Shown: positions 1-9,605 of the stretch, piece by piece
Position numbering within the stretch: the first letter of the stretch is position 1
Layout: each line of letters begins with the position of its first letter
DNA from: Prorocentrum cordatum
Lineage: Eukaryota > Sar > Dinophyceae > Prorocentrales > Prorocentraceae
Direction: 5' to 3'
Assembly (NCBI GenBank): GCA_963575745.1
Contig: CAUYUJ010003036.1
Coordinates: forward strand, 212,001-276,000
Length of the DNA stretch: 64,000 nt
The notes under the pieces: model-generated
Seen by the model: only the letters and a program-made list of their open reading frames with translations
Databases searched by the model: none
What the model was told of the DNA's origin: nothing
Program-made: the position numbers and the translations under genes

Positions 1-59
1 TGTTTATGTTCCGTACATGTTCGAAGGATTTTGGTCATCTCGCCTTCTCGGGTTCCCGA

Positions 60-900
60 CGCTCGAAAACAGCCCAAGAGGCCCCCAAGATCGACCCGAG
101 GAAGCCAGATTGATTTTGTCTCAGGCTGGCAGCCACGTCTGCCGGCGTGCCCTGCACCACCCTCCGTTGCAGGTGTTCATCCCAGGTAAAGTCCTGGGTT
201 CAGAATGCGTCGAGGTTCAGTTTCATTGCTGGCGTTCGAATGTTCAGAAAGGGAATTGGTCGGCGCCTCAGTATGTGTGCCGTTCGCGCCAAGGCGCGTC
301 AGGCTGCAATGCTGGCTTGCAGGTGACGTCCGCCTGCGGTCAGCCCAGTGAATTCTATGTATTTCTTTACTTTCAAGAGCTGGTCGCTCCACCTTGCGCG
401 CACCTTTGGGCCCCACGAGGGACTCCAGAACGGAAGCCCGAACCGACCATTCGAGCTTTCTGCCCCAAGAAGCCCCGAAAAAACCCGGAAGAGGCCCACA
501 AGACGCCACAAGAAGGCTCCAGGAGGACTCCCAACATAGCCCCGAGAGCCCAAATTCGTTGATTTTCTATGTGTCTTTTGAAGGACTTCGCCCTTCTGGC
601 CTTGTCGGCTTCCCCAATCTCCATGCCGGCTCAAGGGGTCAACAAGACCACCCCGAAACAGCCCGAGAAGCCCCCAAGAGAAGCCCAAATACGGCCAGGA
701 GGGCCCCAAGACGGCCTACGAGCCGCCTCAGACGGCCCAGGAGGGCCCCAACACGGCCCCAAGAGAGGCCCAATATGGGGGAGCCCGAACCGACAATTGG
801 AGCCTTCCACTTCAAGAGGCCTCCCAGGAGGGCCCAATATATTTCCAAGAGGCCCCGAGAGGCCCCCGAGAGGCCCCAGGACGGCCGATGACGTTCGACG
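60..900. repeat. Degenerate GGCCCCAAGAGG-type repeat tract
   Basis: GC-rich sequence built from short units of about 10-12 bp such as GGCCCCAAGAGG and GGCCCAAGACGG. All six frames are mostly open here because the units are stop-poor. The same family returns at 6540-7840, 8620-9420 (opposite orientation), 10885-11383, 25830-26330 and 30420-40120. No gene is supported. Confidence 0.7.
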
Positions 901-1017
901 TACGCCGTACGACGAGATCCTCGCGGTTTGGTTGAAGTCCCTCAAGGAGCATCAGAAGAGGCAGTCGTCAGGTGGACCCTGGAGAGTCCTTCCGTAGCCG
1001 ATGTCGGTTGAACTGTT

Positions 1018-1164
1018 CCTCCTCCCCTCCTGCTCCCCCTTCTCCTCCTCCTCCCCCTCCTCCTCCGCCTCCCCTCTCGCTCCCATCGCCTTCTGTTCCT
1101 GCCCCTGCTGCGCTTACTCGTTTGGACCCGGGGAGGGGTCTAGGGATCCGCTACAGGAGACGAA

Positions 1165-1230
<66 letters not shown>

Positions 1231-1231
1231 A

Positions 1232-1292
<61 letters not shown>
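1018..1292. repeat. Pyrimidine tract followed by (GAC)n microsatellite
   Basis: 1018-1110 is TCC/CTC-rich. 1157-1292 is an almost pure GAC trinucleotide run with one interruption near 1231. The long Asp/Arg/Thr open frames here are artefacts of the repeat. Confidence 0.9.
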
Positions 1293-1294
<2 letters not shown>

Positions 1295-1545
1295 CACGCC
1301 TCACCAGGCTCCTCAAGACGCCCCCAAACCCGTGCTCCCAGAAGGCCTTCTGGGAACCCGATTCATACGGCTTCCGCCCCCCTAGACAACCATTTCTTCG
1401 AAGGCCTTTCGGAATGCAGATTGGCATGCGTGGACTGTGGTCCACTACTTCAGTGGAGCAGTGAATTCGTCAAGGCCTGGGGTCTGCTAGAACCTGAGCG
1501 CGCGCGAAGCGCGCGCGATGGTTCTAGTATGTATTTTTATATATA
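1288..1545 (+). repeat. Hairpin-bearing dispersed repeat, copy 1
   Basis: About 250 bp similar throughout to 8036-8290; both have GAC-rich sequence on the left and a TA-rich microsatellite on the right. It contains a palindromic core at 1487-1527: 8-bp outer arms CTAGAACC/GGTTCTAG and an inner 8-bp GC arm pair around a GAA loop. No reading frame is conserved between copies, so I treat it as a non-coding mobile or satellite repeat. Confidence 0.65.
1487..1527. repeat. Palindromic hairpin core, copy 1
   Basis: 41-nt inverted repeat: outer arms CTAGAACC and GGTTCTAG, a 3x3 internal loop, then GCGCGCGC-GAA-GCGCGCGC. The GCGAAGC centre is a known unusually stable DNA mini-hairpin. Other copies are at 8244-8284 and 23993-24032. 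Confidence 0.85.
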
Positions 1546-1744
1546 CATATATATATGTGTGGGCGTTCCAAAAATGGCCTTGCCTTCGAGGATCGAAGGA
1601 GTTGTCATCTCTTCCGCGGCGGAAGGCGGCGGAAGTAAAACGAGGCCGCCTCCGCCGGCGGAAGCCGACGGACGCTCGGCGGAAGGCGGCGGAAGTACAA
1701 GATGTGCCCCCCAAGAGATGAACACAATTTTGGGTTCAGGTGTT

Positions 1745-2262
1745 ACGAATTTGCCGATATGCATGTATATAGACACATACACATATACATATATTCAGCC
1801 ACTCATTCATACACGCATGCACATTTACAGGTACACTTACATCAAAATGTTTACACATATATATATATGTATATAAATAAAATGTATGTATGAAAATGTA
1901 TGCAAATCAATACCTGCCTGCATGCACGCAGGCACCCATACATACATGCATACATACATACATATCTGCCTGTCTGCCTACCTACCTACCTACCTGCACA
2001 CATACACAACATTGTACATACATGCATACATACATACATGCATACATTCAGACATACGTACATACCTACATACATACGTACATACGTACGTACATACATA
2101 CATGCACACATGCATGCATGCATACACCTATACAGACATGACTGCATACGTGAATATGCACATACGTACATACGTACATACGTACGTACATGCATACATG
2201 TGTATATGTGTATATATATGTGCATGTGTATACACATATATATATATATGTATAATGTCGGA
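1745..2262. repeat. (TACA/CATA)n tetranucleotide array
   Basis: Long imperfect ACAT/GCAT tetranucleotide array grading into TA-rich ends. It produces several Tyr/His/Thr-rich pseudo-ORFs. No gene. Confidence 0.9.
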
Positions 2263-2511
2263 GGTGAAGGGGTGAGATCGAAGTGGAACGGAGAGGCCCC
2301 CTACCGGGAAATCGGTTTCGGTTTCGTGTTCGTGCGTGCCGTGCGTGCGGGCGAGGCGAAGCTGCTTGGGCGGGCGAGAAATAAGTTTCCTGTAGCTGAG
2401 GCGCGGCCGGACCAAAAGTCTCCCTTCCGGCAACCGGTGCCCCGCGGCCCGCCGGTGTCCCGCTCGGGGGCCCGTGGCGCGCGGTGTCCCGCCAGTGTTC
2501 CGTCGATGTCC

Positions 2512-2512
<1 letters not shown>

Positions 2513-2552
<40 letters not shown>

Positions 2553-3066
2553 GTGATGGTGATGGTGATGGTGGTGATGATGGTGTCCCGATGATCATCA
2601 TTGATGATGATGATGATGATGGTGATGATGCTGATGGTGACGATGATGATGGTGGTGATGATGATGGTGCCCCGATGATGATGATGTTGCTGATGATGAT
2701 GATGGTGCCCCGATGATGATGATGGTGTTGATGATCCTGATGATGCTGATGCTGATGCTGATCAGATGATTTGATGATGATGAAGAAGATGATGATGGTG
2801 TCCCTATGATGATGATGATGTTGATGATGATGATGATGATGAGCTTGATGATGATGCTGTTGATGATGATGGTGATGATGATGATGGTGTCCCGATGGTG
2901 ACGGTAATGATGATGATGATGACGATAACGGTGTCCCGATGATGATGATGATGATGTTGATGATGAGGACGATGATGAGGTGATGTTGATGATGTTGATG
3001 ATGGTGGCCCAATGATGGTGATGCTGATGATGATGTTGATGATGATGATGATGATGATGGTGTCCC

Positions 3067-3097
<31 letters not shown>

Positions 3098-3354
3098 GTG
3101 ATGATGTTGATGGTGAAGATGATGACGGTGTTCCGATGATGATGTTGATGATGATGTTGCTAATGATGATGGTGATGGTGTCCCGATGATGATGATGATG
3201 TTGATGATGATGATGAAGTTGATGATGTTATTCATGATCAGGATGATGAGATTATGATGATGATGAGGATGGTGGTGTTCCGATGATGATGATGATGATG
3301 GTGTCCCGATCATGATGATGATGTTGATGATGATGGTGACGATGATGGTGTCCC

Positions 3355-3402
<48 letters not shown>

Positions 3403-3504
3403 GATAATGTCGATGATGATGGTGATGAGGTGATGCTGATGATGATGATGGTGTCCCGATGATGCTTATGATGATGGCGCTGATGACGTTGATGGCGATG
3501 ATGT

Positions 3505-3540
<36 letters not shown>

Positions 3541-3545
3541 CGTTG
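2513..3545. repeat. (GAT)n array with interspersed TGGTGTCCC
   Basis: About 1 kb of GAT triplets broken at irregular intervals by TGGTGTCCCGATG-like spacers, giving a compound minisatellite. The His/Ile/Ser-rich and Asp-rich open frames on both strands follow from the triplet. Confidence 0.9.
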
Positions 3546-3782
3546 ATTGTGATATCGATTGTGATTTTGATAGTCAGATCGATAGTTCGACCGAATGTGA
3601 GATCGATTGTGACATCGATAGTGAGATCGATTGTGAGATCGGTAGTCAGATCGACTGTGAGATCGATCGAATGAAATAGATCGAGCGGGATCGATTGTGA
3701 GATCGATCGAGTGAGATCGATCGAGCGAGACCGATAGTGAGATCGATAGTGAGATCGATAGTGGGACCGATCGATTGAGACG
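3540..3782. repeat. 12-bp GATCGATAGTGA-type minisatellite
   Basis: Tandem variants of GATCGATAGTGA and GATCGATTGTGA over about 240 bp. No coding potential. Confidence 0.85.
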
Positions 3783-4010
3783 TTGGTTCCTCCCCCCCCC
3801 AACCTCCTTATCACCCGAAGGGTGGTCGTATAGGTATATCGGAGTAGGCTAGGGGGGGTGGGGGCGGGCAGGTGCCTGTTCCCTCCGTGTTCCAGAGCTC
3901 CCGAGGCGTCCCGGGCCCGCCCAGGCCACGCCACGACAGGCTAAGGGGACCCCGAGAGGGTCCAAGACGCTCCCAAGGGGCGCCGAAGACGCCCATGTTG
4001 CCCTCAAGAC

Positions 4011-4026
4011 AGCCGACGAGGCTTCC
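4011..4026 (+). repeat. Left target-site duplication of the SL retrogene
   Basis: AGCCGACGAGGCTTCC is repeated exactly at 6496-6511. The related host repeat near 7215 carries a similar uninterrupted segment, which supports a target duplication. The last three bases also match the first three of the SL. Confidence 0.8.
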
Positions 4027-4045
4027 GTAGCCATTTTGGCTCAAG
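4024..4045 (+). other. Genomic copy of the full dinoflagellate spliced leader
   Basis: All 22 positions match the dinoflagellate SL (starts TCCGTAGCC, ends TTGGCTCAAG). SL is normally added to mRNAs in trans, so its presence directly upstream of an intronless ORF marks the locus as reverse-transcribed mature mRNA. Confidence 0.95.
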
Positions 4046-4060
4046 CTCGTATGGCTCAAG
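4046..4060 (+). other. Degenerate second SL relic
   Basis: CTCGTATGGCTCAAG aligns to the last 15 nt of the SL at 11 of 15 positions, including the final TGGCTCAAG. It abuts the complete SL. A 15-nt remnant is the length left when a new SL is spliced at the AG inside CCGTAG of an older one, so it suggests an earlier round of retroposition. Confidence 0.7.
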
Positions 4061-4064
4061 CTAT

Positions 4065-6080
4065 ATGTTGGAAATCAGTTGTTCTGGCTGTGCTGGTATT
4101 TCCAGCTTGCTGGTCAAGCGCATGCTTATAATATGCCAGAGCAACCGGTCTGATCTTTGCCGAGACCGCCAAGAAAATTGCATAACGCAGGGTCCTTTTG
4201 AGCCTTGCTTTTGTGAGGACGGCTACGGTTGCCAGGACACCAGACGAACGGCCGATCACTTCGGTTATACATATGAGTACACCTGCTGCCCTGGATATGA
4301 CGGCTTCGAATGTGGAGCATTTTCCCAGGATAATTTCTATCGCCTTTCAATCATTGGTCTTTTGAGCTTGGCTCTTGGCTTGTGTGGAGTCTTCGTGGCA
4401 TCAGTGCGACCCAAGTGCGGGCGGAAATCAGGCGCCGCATCTCTGAGTCCAGGAGACCGCGCTGTTGAATCAGCGCCCACGGTTCGCGACGGTGAACGCT
4501 TACATCGCGAAGTGCCTGAGGAACGGTGGTGTGTGACTAAGGCGGACCTGCGACAGCTTCGGCGACTTGTTTGGCATGCAGTTCAAGAACACCGAATCAT
4601 ACCAACGGAGTCAGACCCTTTCGACGCAAGCGACGATAGGAATGGCCCTAGCATGCACACTGTGAACGGCCAGTTCATCAGGCCGATTACACTTTCAGCT
4701 GGGAAGGTGAGTTGGGCTTTGATGCTACATCCTGAGGGTCTGCCTTGCGATTTGTTTATCACGCATGGTTGGGAGGAGGGCGTCTTCGAATTCTGTGACA
4801 ATGTCATGAACTCTTGGCCAGTTGGAGCGAAGCATGCGTATTTGTGTATACTTTCCAATCCACAGAATCTCAACATATCTGCTCTTGTATCTAGTCCCAC
4901 GGATTCTCCTTTTGCGAAAGCTTTGGCGTCCGCAACGCGCATGTTGGCGGTCCCGAATCGGACATGCAGTATATACTCACGGACCTGGTGTGCATACGAG
5001 GCCTACCTTGCATATTCGTGGCAGAAAGATATCCACACTGCCCGGCCCCTGGTGCGGGACTTCTGGGCCGATGTGGTCGGAATAGGTTTCCTCTCTTTGT
5101 CAGGAGCAGGTGCATTTTGTATTATCCTTGCGACTCAATCCATGTTTTCTCAAGATTTGATATATCTAGCGCCCCAGGTATTGTCGTTGATTCTGGCGTT
5201 CTTCTACGCATTCTTGCGGAAGCGCCCTGGATCTGTTTCTCTTCGTATTGTCATCCGGTTGATTGGTATCACGTCTGGTGCTTACGCTGCGCATCAAGTC
5301 ACAAAACGCCCCCACTATGTAACAGCTTGGCTTGCTTTTGCGGTGATGTTCCTCGCGCCGATCGCCCTCGAGTCCGACCGCCTGAGGACATCAGCAGCAG
5401 CTGTTGCAACACAGCAGTTGCAGAATGGGTTTACGGGCCACGTCCGGGACGCCAAATGCACCGTCCCGGCAGACGGGGAGGCGATCCGGCGAGAGATTAG
5501 ATTGAGTTTTAAGGAGCATTTCGTTGACAAAAACGTGAGAGACATCATGCGCATGGGTATTGTGACGAAGCATTTGCGCGAAGTTGAAGAATTGGTCGGA
5601 CCTCTTGCTGATGTGAGTGTTTGGGGCTTTGGCACCGCCAGCATCGGATTGATATGGTTAGTACTTACCGCTCAACAACTCGAAGGTGGATGGTGTGGTG
5701 GAGCGACCTCTTGGCAGATATGGCTTGTGCTCTTAGAAGGTTTATGCTGGGCAGCCGTCGTGGCGCGCTTGCCGCCAGATCGCGTAGCCTTCGCGACAGG
5801 ATCAGTTACACTGGTTTTCGGGGCGATAGGTGTTGGGCTTTTCGAAATGGCGCTGACGAATGACATGTGCACCTCCAACTACATTACGGCCGCGGTCATT
5901 GGCCCCGTGATTCTGGCTATGTCCATCGCTGGACCCGCGAGTGTTGCGCGGGTGACTCCGTTTGGGCCTCTTTTGGTGCGCAGTGTCTTTGGGTTTGATC
6001 TCTGGATCAAGCCGGATTTTTTAGCTTTGGAGGCAGAAGCACAGCAATCCATGCCGCCTCAGCCTGCGCGAGATGTGTGA
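4065..6080 (+). CDS. Intronless multi-pass membrane protein, SL-bearing retrogene
   Basis: 671 aa, intact, TGA stop. The ATG lies 4 nt after the SL relic. Residues 24-84 form a Cys-rich EGF-like module (CFCEDGYGC, CCPGYDGFEC); a membrane segment follows at about 93-114. A soluble region of about 130-340 contains ITHGWEEGVFEF, LCILSNPQNL and SRTWCAYEAYLAYSW, which I recall as a pattern common in uncharacterised dinoflagellate proteins and loosely reminiscent of TIR-type folds. About eight further hydrophobic segments follow to residue 650. Predicted location: plasma or endomembrane, N-terminal Cys module probably outside. No introns, SL at the 5' end and a 16-bp TSD show it arose from processed mRNA. 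Whether it is expressed here is unknown; the unbroken frame suggests a recent insertion or maintained function. No gene name is justified. Confidence 0.85.
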   Translation: MLEISCSGCAGISSLLVKRMLIICQSNRSDLCRDRQENCITQGPFEPCFCEDGYGCQDTRRTADHFGYTYEYTCCPGYDGFECGAFSQDNFYRLSIIGLLSLALGLCGVFVASVRPKCGRKSGAASLSPGDRAVESAPTVRDGERLHREVPEERWCVTKADLRQLRRLVWHAVQEHRIIPTESDPFDASDDRNGPSMHTVNGQFIRPITLSAGKVSWALMLHPEGLPCDLFITHGWEEGVFEFCDNVMNSWPVGAKHAYLCILSNPQNLNISALVSSPTDSPFAKALASATRMLAVPNRTCSIYSRTWCAYEAYLAYSWQKDIHTARPLVRDFWADVVGIGFLSLSGAGAFCIILATQSMFSQDLIYLAPQVLSLILAFFYAFLRKRPGSVSLRIVIRLIGITSGAYAAHQVTKRPHYVTAWLAFAVMFLAPIALESDRLRTSAAAVATQQLQNGFTGHVRDAKCTVPADGEAIRREIRLSFKEHFVDKNVRDIMRMGIVTKHLREVEELVGPLADVSVWGFGTASIGLIWLVLTAQQLEGGWCGGATSWQIWLVLLEGLCWAAVVARLPPDRVAFATGSVTLVFGAIGVGLFEMALTNDMCTSNYITAAVIGPVILAMSIAGPASVARVTPFGPLLVRSVFGFDLWIKPDFLALEAEAQQSMPPQPARDV

Positions 6081-6495
6081 CCGTGGCTCTCGAGGAGGCG
6101 ATGGGCAAAGGCATGTAAAGACTTCCATAGCCTTAATCAATAGCCCTATAGCACTCTAGCCCTGTAGCCCTATAGCCTTATAGCCTTATAGCCCTATAGC
6201 CCTATTGTCTTTTTTCTCCGGTCTGATGGTGCGCAGTGTCTTTGGGTTTGATCTCCTCTGGATCGAGCCGATTTTTTTGCTTTGGAGGCATGAGCACAGC
6301 AATCCATGCCGCATTAGCCTGCGCGAGATGTGTGACCGTGCCTCCTGAGTAGGCGACGGGTAGAGGCATGTAAAGACTTCCAGGCTTCCGCGCTGTGAAG
6401 AAGAGAAGGATGATTTTAGTTCCTTCCAAGTCGAACTTTTTAAGCCTGTGAGGCGGACGCACAGCAATCCAGGCTTCCGCGCCGTGAAAAAAGAT
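6081..6495 (+). other. Retrogene 3' region with repeated copies of its own end
   Basis: The CDS end plus start of the 3' UTR (about 5974-6126) recurs, diverged, at 6227-6381, and a shorter deleted version lies at 6431-6465. Between them, 6138-6207 is a TATAGCCCT-type 9-bp minisatellite. The insert ends in GTGAAAAAAGAT, a short A-rich tail, just before the right TSD. Confidence 0.7.
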
Positions 6496-6511
6496 AGCCG
6501 ACGAGGCTTCC
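6496..6511 (+). repeat. Right target-site duplication of the SL retrogene
   Basis: Exact copy of 4011-4026 directly after the A-rich end. TSD, A-rich tail and 5' SL together are the signature of LINE-type target-primed insertion of an mRNA. Confidence 0.8.
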
Positions 6512-6539
6512 AACACGCTCCAGGACGGATTCAAGTGGC

Positions 6540-7860
6540 TCCCCAAGAGGGCCCTGGGAGGCTGAATTCATTAATTTTCCAATGGTTGTTGAAGGATTGT
6601 GGCGTTCTCGCTTTTCCTACTTTCCAGCGCTCCCTCACGGCCTCGGAGGCTCTTCAGATCGCTCCAAGGCGGCCCACGAGGCCCCGAAGAGGGCCCCAAG
6701 ACGGCCCAGGAGGCTCCCCAGACAACCCAAGTGTGCCCTGAGAGCATCCCAAGAGGGCGCCCAGAAGGGTCCCGAGGCGGCTTGGGCCCGCCCTGGAACA
6801 GGCCAGGACAGGCTAAGGAAGTCTTGAGAGGGCCCAAGACGGTCCCAAGAGGCGCCGAAGACGCTCAAAATGCCCTCAAGACGGCCGACGAGCGCTCCAG
6901 GACGGACTCCTGCATTTTCCGAGGGTCGCTGAAGGATTTTGGCGGTCTCGCTTTTCCCGCTTTCCAGCGCTCCCTCACGGCCTCGGAGGTTCTTCAGATC
7001 GCTCCAAGACGGCCCACGAGGCCCCGAAGAGGGCCACAAGACGGCCCAGGAGGCTCCCCAGACAACCCAAGTGTGCCCCAAGAGCGCCCCAAGACGGGGT
7101 CCAGAGGGGTCCCGAGGCGGCCCGGGCCCGCCCCTAAGCAGGCCACGACATGCTAGGGGGGTCCCGAGAGGGCCCAAGACGCTCCCAATAGGCCCCAGAG
7201 ACGCCCATGATGCCCTCAAGACGGCCGACGAGGACTCCAACACGCGCCAGGACGCACTGATGAGGCTCCCAAAATCCAATCATTTTCTTATGGTTTTTGA
7301 TGGATTGGCATTCCAGCTTTTCCCGCTTCCCAGCGCTCCCTCACGGCCTCGGAGGCCCTTCAGATCACTCCAAGACAGTCCACGAGGCCCCGAAGACGGC
7401 CCCAAGACGGCCCAGGAGGACAACCCAAGTGTGCCCCAAGAGCTCCCCAGGAGGGGGCCCAGAGGGGGACCGCCAACCGATATTTCGGGTCTCTGGCCCT
7501 AGAGGCCCCCAGTAGGCCCCTGGAGGCCACCAAGAGGCTCCCACGAAGCCCCGTGAGGCGGCTAAGAGGCCCCCAGGAAGCCCCAAGAGACCCCCAAGGG
7601 GCTCCCAGGGAACGCCCAAGAGGCCCCCCTAACACACCACAAGGAATCATGTCCCCAGAAAGCCTTCCTGGGACATGGTTCATCATGGGCCCGAGAGTTC
7701 CTGGAGGCCCCCAAGGGCCCCCCAGGGAGCGCCCAAGAGGCCCCCCAACACACCCCAACAAGTCATGCCCCCAGAAAGCCTTACGGGGACACGGTTCATC
7801 ATGGGCCCGAGAGTCTTTGGAGGCTCCAAGGTACCGTCGCGCTACTGGAGAGCTGTCCGG
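6540..7860. repeat. GGCCCCAAGAGG-type tract with 120-bp and larger duplications
   Basis: Same family as 60-900. Segments near 6600-6900, 6920-7210 and 7300-7450 are divergent copies of a roughly 330-bp unit (shared phrase CCCTCACGGCCTCGGAGG). 7640-7830 is a two-copy tandem of about 120 bp with CCCAGAAAGCCTT. No gene supported. Confidence 0.65.
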
Positions 7861-8035
7861 GAAGTTGACTGGGAACATGACTGATCGCCTTCTCGCGGCC
7901 CCCCGCAGATCGTTTCGCACAAAGTTGTCCCGAGTGTCCTCTTGAACCGACGGCTACGACGAAGACGGCGAAACGACGAAGACGAGGAGGACGATGACGA
8001 CGACGGCGCGCCCCAAGAGGCGACGACGACAATGC

Positions 8036-8290
8036 GACGACGACCACGGCACGCCCCAACAGGCTCACCAAGACGCCGCCCAAACCCATATTCCCAGAAG
8101 CCCTTCTGGGAACCTGCTTCATCCGTCCTCCACTCCCCTACGCCACCATCTTCCCCGAAAGCCTTCCAGAATGCGGATTGACATGCGCGGACTGTGGTCC
8201 ACTACTTGAGTGGACCAGTGAACTCGTCAAGGCCTGGGGCCTGCTAGAACCTGAGCGCGCGCGAAGCGCGCGCGATTGTTCGAGTATAGA
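8036..8290 (+). repeat. Hairpin-bearing dispersed repeat, copy 2
   Basis: Alignable by eye to 1288-1545 over its length, including GGACTGTGGTCCACTACTT and the palindromic core (8244-8284, one arm mismatch). Followed by TA-rich sequence to about 8350. Confidence 0.65.
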
Positions 8291-8620
8291 TATGTAGATA
8301 CACGCAAACCTAAACATACCTTTACATATATAAATATATACACATATACACCTGAGACTGGCATTGGCGCTTCGCGCCATGCACCTTGGTCCTTGAAGTT
8401 TGGCATGCAGGTGGAAAGACATGAGTGCAAACCAGACAATGTATCGATGCCTTCCGATTGCCTTTCCGGCATCGCCGTTGTACTCATGTTATTCATGATT
8501 TGTCTTTCATGTTTCCTCTTCCTCATTCTCGCACAACCCTGCTAATTCTTCCCTGTCCTCTCAGCTCTTTTTGCGGCTGAGACTCCTTCTTGGAGAAGCT
8601 CTTGGGCCTCACGAAAATTT
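8291..8620. other. No confident gene
   Basis: TA-rich microsatellite then unique sequence. A frame ending at 8545 on the plus strand finishes with a hydrophobic stretch (GIAVVLMLFMICLSCFLFLIL), but its start lies in the microsatellite and nothing else supports it. Confidence 0.4.
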
Positions 8621-9420
8621 GTAAGGGCTTCTTGGGGCCGTCTGGAGGCCTCCTGGGCGCGATCTGGGGGCCTCTGGGGGCTTCCTCGGGCCACCCTGCT
8701 TCGAATCGCCGATCGCGGTCTCCCTGAACGACCGGGTCACGATTTGGAATGCGTCGGGGGGCGTCTTGGGGCCATCTTGGGCTGTCACGGGGCTCTCTCC
8801 TGTCGATCTGGGAGCTCCGTTGTCACGTCTTGGGGCTCTTTTGGACTGCCTGGAAGCCCTTTCGGATAGTTTGGGCCTCCTGGGCGGTCTTGGGCGCCCA
8901 GAAGACCGAAGAGCAGGGCATTCCTGAAACCATGCCAAAACATTGGGACGTCAGTGTTCTCTGCGTTTTGAGAGCCCCTTGGGGGGTCTTCTCTGGGGTC
9001 GTCTTCGGGCGTCTGGTGGGCGTCTGAGGCCTCTTAGGGGCCCCTGAGGGGGACGGTCGGCCGCCCTCCTGCCCGAGTGGGGCCCGCTGCCGTAGGGGCC
9101 TCGCAGGGGCATCCAGGGAGCCCTTTGGGGCCTCTTGGAGGCCTCTTAGGGGCCTCCTTTGGGGTGCCTGTTCGGGCGGAAGGCTCGAATTGTCGGTTCG
9201 TGTTGCCTCTCTTGGGGGCCTCTTGGGGCCTTTCTGGGCCCCTCTTGGGCCGCTTGGGGGCCCCATTTGGGGGCCTCTTGGGGCGGTCTTGGGGGCCCCT
9301 GGGGCCCAGCAGGGGCTCCTCGGAGCTCTGGAGAGCCTTGGGGCCTCCTGCAGGGGCGCCCACGGGACCCTCAGAGCCACGGATCTGGGCCTGGGGAGGG
9401 TCCCGTGTCGGCGGGGGTGG
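8620..9420. repeat. GGCCTCTTGGGG-type tract, inverted relative to 6540-7860
   Basis: Same short-unit family read on the other strand. Contains the shared phrase GGCGGAAGGCTCGAATTGTCGGTTCG, complementary to one found at 11320-11350. No gene supported. Confidence 0.65.
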
Positions 9421-9469
9421 CGGGCAGGGTTTCCGCAGGGTCCGGATCAATACAAATAGATGAGTGGAC

Positions 9470-9605
9470 TATGCGTTTATACACACTCACACACATACAC
9501 ATATATATATATATATATAGTACACAGAAGGGGAGAGAGAGAGAGGGAGAACGAGACAGAGACAGACAGACAGAGAGAGTGCGTGTGCGTGTGCGTGTAA
9601 GAGGG
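9470..9605. repeat. (CA), (TA) and (GA/GT) microsatellites
   Basis: Adjacent dinucleotide runs. No gene. Confidence 0.85.

Noticed and set aside
989-1012. Partial SL (TCCGTAGCC) near 991
   Set aside because: Only nine leading bases match; the following bases diverge and no retrogene follows.
2128-3934. Long His/Ile/Ser-rich minus-strand frames (about 290 and 375 codons)
   Set aside because: They are translations of the (GAT)n array; every frame is open in such a repeat and no non-repetitive segment supports coding.
6138-6207. TAGCCCTA repeats as interstitial telomere sequence
   Set aside because: The unit is about 9 bp (TATAGCCCT), not the plant-type TTTAGGG repeat, and lies in a retrogene 3' UTR.
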